A DNA stretch of 28,222 bases from a virus, in the IMG/VR virus record IMGVR_UViG_3300025703_000015, positions 1-28,222 of that record. The stretch is one strand, 5' to 3'. Of the stretch, positions 25,847 to 28,222 are shown piece after piece. The first letter of the stretch is position 1; each line of letters starts with the position of its first letter. The translations under genes and the position numbers were made by a program. The notes beneath the pieces were generated by a model. The model was not told the origin of the DNA and ran no database searches. It was given only the letters and a program-made list of their open reading frames with translations.

Positions 25847-26452
25847 ATGGGATTTCTTACAGGCGATAAGGGTGGTTTTAAACAACTATCTACTCAAACT
25901 GGCGGTCAGGAACAATTCTTCAACCAGTTCCTCCAGAACTTGATGCAGCAGATGGGGGGCGGTGGACAGGGTGGCCAAGGAGGTCAGCAGGGGAACTATG
26001 GACAAGCTCAAAGCTATGTCCAACAGATGCTTTCAGGCAGGCCAGAAGCCTATCAGAACTTTGCAGCTCCGCACATGCAGAACTTTCAAGAGCAAACGAT
26101 CCCACGCCTTGCGGAGAGATTCGCAGGACTTGGTGGTGGAATGGGCGGTGGAACTCTAGGATCATCTGGTTTCGGCCAAGCTATAGGAGGAGCTGGAGCG
26201 CAGCTTCAATCAAGTTTAGCTGGTCTATATGCTCAATTGCAGCAACAGGCAGCTCAACAGGCCTTCGGTAATTATAACAGTCAATCAGGACAAGCCCTAG
26301 GAACTCGTGCCTTTGAAAATACCTATCAACCTGGAACTACGGGGGCAATCGGCGGTCTCCTACAAGGCGTTGGCGCTGGCACAGGAATAGCTTTAGGCGC
26401 GACTGGCGGTGGTGCGTTGACTTCTGCATTTGGCAAATTATTCAAATCATAA
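25847..26452 (+). CDS. Gly/Gln-rich internal virion (ejection) protein candidate
   Basis: 201 residues. A polar N-terminus leads to a Gly/Gln-rich stretch (MGGGGQGGQGGQQGNYGQ, about 36-53), an amphipathic helix (MQNFQEQTIPRLAERFAGLGGG), repeated Ala/Gln helices (LQSSLAGLYAQLQQQAAQQAF) and an Ala/Gly hydrophobic end (IGGLLQGVGAGTGIALGATGGG). Small Gly/Ala/Gln-rich proteins of this kind are injected with DNA in P22-like and related phages. It heads a block with the next two genes. Confidence 0.6.
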   Translation: MGFLTGDKGGFKQLSTQTGGQEQFFNQFLQNLMQQMGGGGQGGQGGQQGNYGQAQSYVQQMLSGRPEAYQNFAAPHMQNFQEQTIPRLAERFAGLGGGMGGGTLGSSGFGQAIGGAGAQLQSSLAGLYAQLQQQAAQQAFGNYNSQSGQALGTRAFENTYQPGTTGAIGGLLQGVGAGTGIALGATGGGALTSAFGKLFKS

Positions 26453-26461
26453 GAGGATAAA

Positions 26462-27886
26462 ATGGTTCAAATTTTACCGCCTAAGACAAATTTAGGAACT
26501 CAATTCGGTCAAGCTCTCGGGGGCGGTTTAGAGCAGGGTTTGAAAAAAGGGGTTGATATTGCCTTTCAAAAGGGTATATTAAACCAGGCTTTTAGCGATC
26601 TCAAGAATCTCCCGAAAGATGCATCGCCTTTCGATAAATACCAAGCTTTTGTTCAAGGGACAATTGGGCTTCCAGACCAAGGACGAATACTACAGGGTTT
26701 TGCTCCCTTCATTAACGCTCAATCTACTGGGAAAAAAGGTGGAGAGGTCGATTTTCCTCCAGGTGGAGGATCAAATGGCATCCCAGGTAAGGGTGAGAAT
26801 AATCAAACAAATGCAACGCAAAATGTTCCACTTAACAAAGTAACCGATCCTCAACAATTTCTAGTAAGAGCCAACGAAGAATTGGGCGGTGGACTTCCCC
26901 CTCCGTCTTATACTCCCGATTTGTTTCAAGGCACACTAGACCCCACAAGTTTAGGTCTAGGCCCTGTCCCTCCTCAATATTCGCCAGAAGAGATTTTGCA
27001 AGCTAGAACTCAGGATATGCAACAGGGATTTCCAGACTCTCCTAGAGCAAGCATCATGGAGCAATACAATGAAAAATCAAGAGAACGAACAGCAGACATT
27101 GTTAAAGCAGCCCAGATTCAATCCGACATATCGACGCGCGCGTCCACACGACAAAATGATCAAAGAGATTTCGTAAGTGCAGAGTTGGGTATTCCATTAA
27201 ACAACAGAAGTCCAGAACAGGAAGGTTTACTATCCGTCGCTGAGAATGTTGGAGCTAGGCCTGAATATAGAAATATAGCTAATGACAAAATTAGAGCGGA
27301 TCGAATTGCCCAAGAAGTTAGAAAATATCAAGCAGCACATCAGCAATTCAAAGAATCCTCTCAAAGACCTAATCCTATCCTCAATAGAGAAAAATATTAT
27401 AGAGATATCAGCAACAACAAAGCGAAGGCAAAAACTTTAATTGATTTTGGCAAGTTAGATGAAACTTTTAAAGATTTAGCCAATGGCGGTTGGTCTGTTT
27501 CTGAAATTGCTAAACAGGTTGCTCCTCTTTCAGAAGAGGTAAACAAAAACCTTGAAGCTGTAACGCCCGTTCCTTATGAAAATGGGAAATATTCAAGTGA
27601 CCCAAAGAAATCATATGACTCTATGTACAATTATTTAGAGAAAAATATTAAGCCTGGAAAATTCAATCCAAAAAACCCCAGCGCGGTAGAACCAGGAACA
27701 TCCTTGGTGTTAAGCAGGAATGGCTTGCTAAAGAAGGGATTTGGGTACAATGAAATTGATACAGCTATAAGTAATTTGGTAAACCAGGGAAAGCTTAATT
27801 TAGACCCTTATCAGAATATTGAATTTCAATATATGAAGGACTCTCCATCCAAGACTTTAAGTATTTACGAAATATTGTTTGAGTAA
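26462..27886 (+). CDS. internal virion/ejection protein candidate (474 aa)
   Basis: GAGGA precedes ATG 26462. The first 80 residues are helical with alternating Gly/Leu/Lys (GQALGGGLEQGLKKGVDIAF), then a Gly/Pro/Asn-rich linker (about 90-180, with PPPSYTPDLF), then a long charged helical region (185-330) and a C-terminal globular part that ends SPSKTLSIYEILFE. No enzyme motif is seen. The extended helical layout and its position suit a protein ejected with DNA. No family recognised. Confidence 0.55.
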   Translation: MVQILPPKTNLGTQFGQALGGGLEQGLKKGVDIAFQKGILNQAFSDLKNLPKDASPFDKYQAFVQGTIGLPDQGRILQGFAPFINAQSTGKKGGEVDFPPGGGSNGIPGKGENNQTNATQNVPLNKVTDPQQFLVRANEELGGGLPPPSYTPDLFQGTLDPTSLGLGPVPPQYSPEEILQARTQDMQQGFPDSPRASIMEQYNEKSRERTADIVKAAQIQSDISTRASTRQNDQRDFVSAELGIPLNNRSPEQEGLLSVAENVGARPEYRNIANDKIRADRIAQEVRKYQAAHQQFKESSQRPNPILNREKYYRDISNNKAKAKTLIDFGKLDETFKDLANGGWSVSEIAKQVAPLSEEVNKNLEAVTPVPYENGKYSSDPKKSYDSMYNYLEKNIKPGKFNPKNPSAVEPGTSLVLSRNGLLKKGFGYNEIDTAISNLVNQGKLNLDPYQNIEFQYMKDSPSKTLSIYEILFE

Positions 27887-27888
27887 CC

Positions 27889-28222
27889 ATGACATTTTTA
27901 ACTTCTTTAGCATTGGGTCACACAGCCGAACAAGTTGTCGATTTTTTAATTAATTCCTATCCCAATCTTGGGAAGAGGATAAGACAAGCTAAAAACATTG
28001 GACACGACGCTAAAGAGATAGTTAACATGTTCAATGGGATAGATAAAAAAAAGTTAAAAGACTTAGATAAACGAGCTGAACGGCCTGGTGGATATCATAT
28101 CAATCCATTAATTGCGACCCAAGAAGCGACAAAGAAAACATCAGCTCATACACAAGTAAAAAATGCAGCCTTACCAGCATTAGGGGTGGCAGGAACAGCA
28201 TTAGGCACATATCTAGCCCCCG
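27889..28222 (+). CDS. internal virion protein candidate, C-terminus cut by window edge
   Basis: 111 codons visible from ATG 27889, two bases after the previous stop; the frame stays open to the right edge. The start is hydrophobic (FLTSLALG), followed by a helical polar stretch (QVVDFLINSYPNLGKRIRQ), a Lys-rich hinge (KKKLKDLDKRAER) and an Ala/Gly hydrophobic segment (AALPALGVAGTALGTYL) that may cross a membrane. It probably belongs to the ejection-protein block. No catalytic motif is present in the visible part. Confidence 0.55.
   Translation, partial: MTFLTSLALGHTAEQVVDFLINSYPNLGKRIRQAKNIGHDAKEIVNMFNGIDKKKLKDLDKRAERPGGYHINPLIATQEATKKTSAHTQVKNAALPALGVAGTALGTYLAP

Noticed and set aside
1-28222. 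CRISPR array, insertion sequence, integrase or reverse transcriptase (diversity-generating element)
   Set aside because: No regularly spaced repeats, transposase, tyrosine/serine recombinase or RT motif was found in any frame, despite the capsid type being shared with some such phages.

Overview
The window is a contiguous piece of a tailed double-stranded DNA bacteriophage (Caudoviricetes) with a podovirus-like virion. The evidence is a P22-type portal, a large terminase, an N4-gp56-type major capsid protein, tail nozzle/adaptor-like genes and the start of an ejection-protein block, with no tape-measure or sheath gene in view. Genes are packed with ATGA, TAATG and longer overlaps and use AAGGAG-type ribosome binding sites, so the host is a bacterium. 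I cannot name the host from sequence. The single tRNA lacks an encoded CCA, so CCA must be added after transcription.

Left arm (1-3810): a leftward O-like replication initiator, cut by the window edge, faces a control region. That region has overlapping candidate promoters, a dyad, and a small rightward transcription unit (about 514-635) ending in a good intrinsic terminator. Two small rightward genes follow. They converge on a leftward operon running from about 3.7 kb down to 1.2 kb: zinc-site protein, one-pass membrane protein, two small genes, an ERF single-strand annealing protein and a YqaJ exonuclease. ERF plus YqaJ form a recombination pair. A second divergent control region (3679-3810) separates this operon from a rightward one that starts with a Cro-like HTH gene.

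Middle (3811-10883): the HTH gene, a RusA-like resolvase and several small unknowns, then tRNA-Ser(UGA). From 6083 there is an overlapping chain of cistrons: seven small, mostly lysine-rich proteins, a ParB-domain/beta-class DNA methyltransferase fusion, two more small genes, and the terminase small and large subunits.

Right part (11105-28222): portal (no ATG start), a leftward HNH endonuclease, small genes, a GroES-like co-chaperonin, a leftward three-gene cassette (HTH/zinc, membrane, zinc-finger proteins), scaffold-like protein, major capsid protein, a minor structural protein, a second HNH endonuclease whose ribosome binding site lies in a hairpin, and a run of tail/neck proteins that share small beta modules. 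The last genes (25847 to the right edge) look like internal virion/ejection proteins. No lysis gene, integrase, DNA polymerase, reverse transcriptase or CRISPR array is visible.

Points most worth following up: the small RNA or micro-gene at 479-635; the translationally coupled basic mini-proteins leading into the ParB-methyltransferase; the hairpin over the HNH ribosome binding site; the non-ATG portal start; the repeated beta modules in the virion proteins; and the leftward regulator-membrane-zinc cassette inside the late operon.
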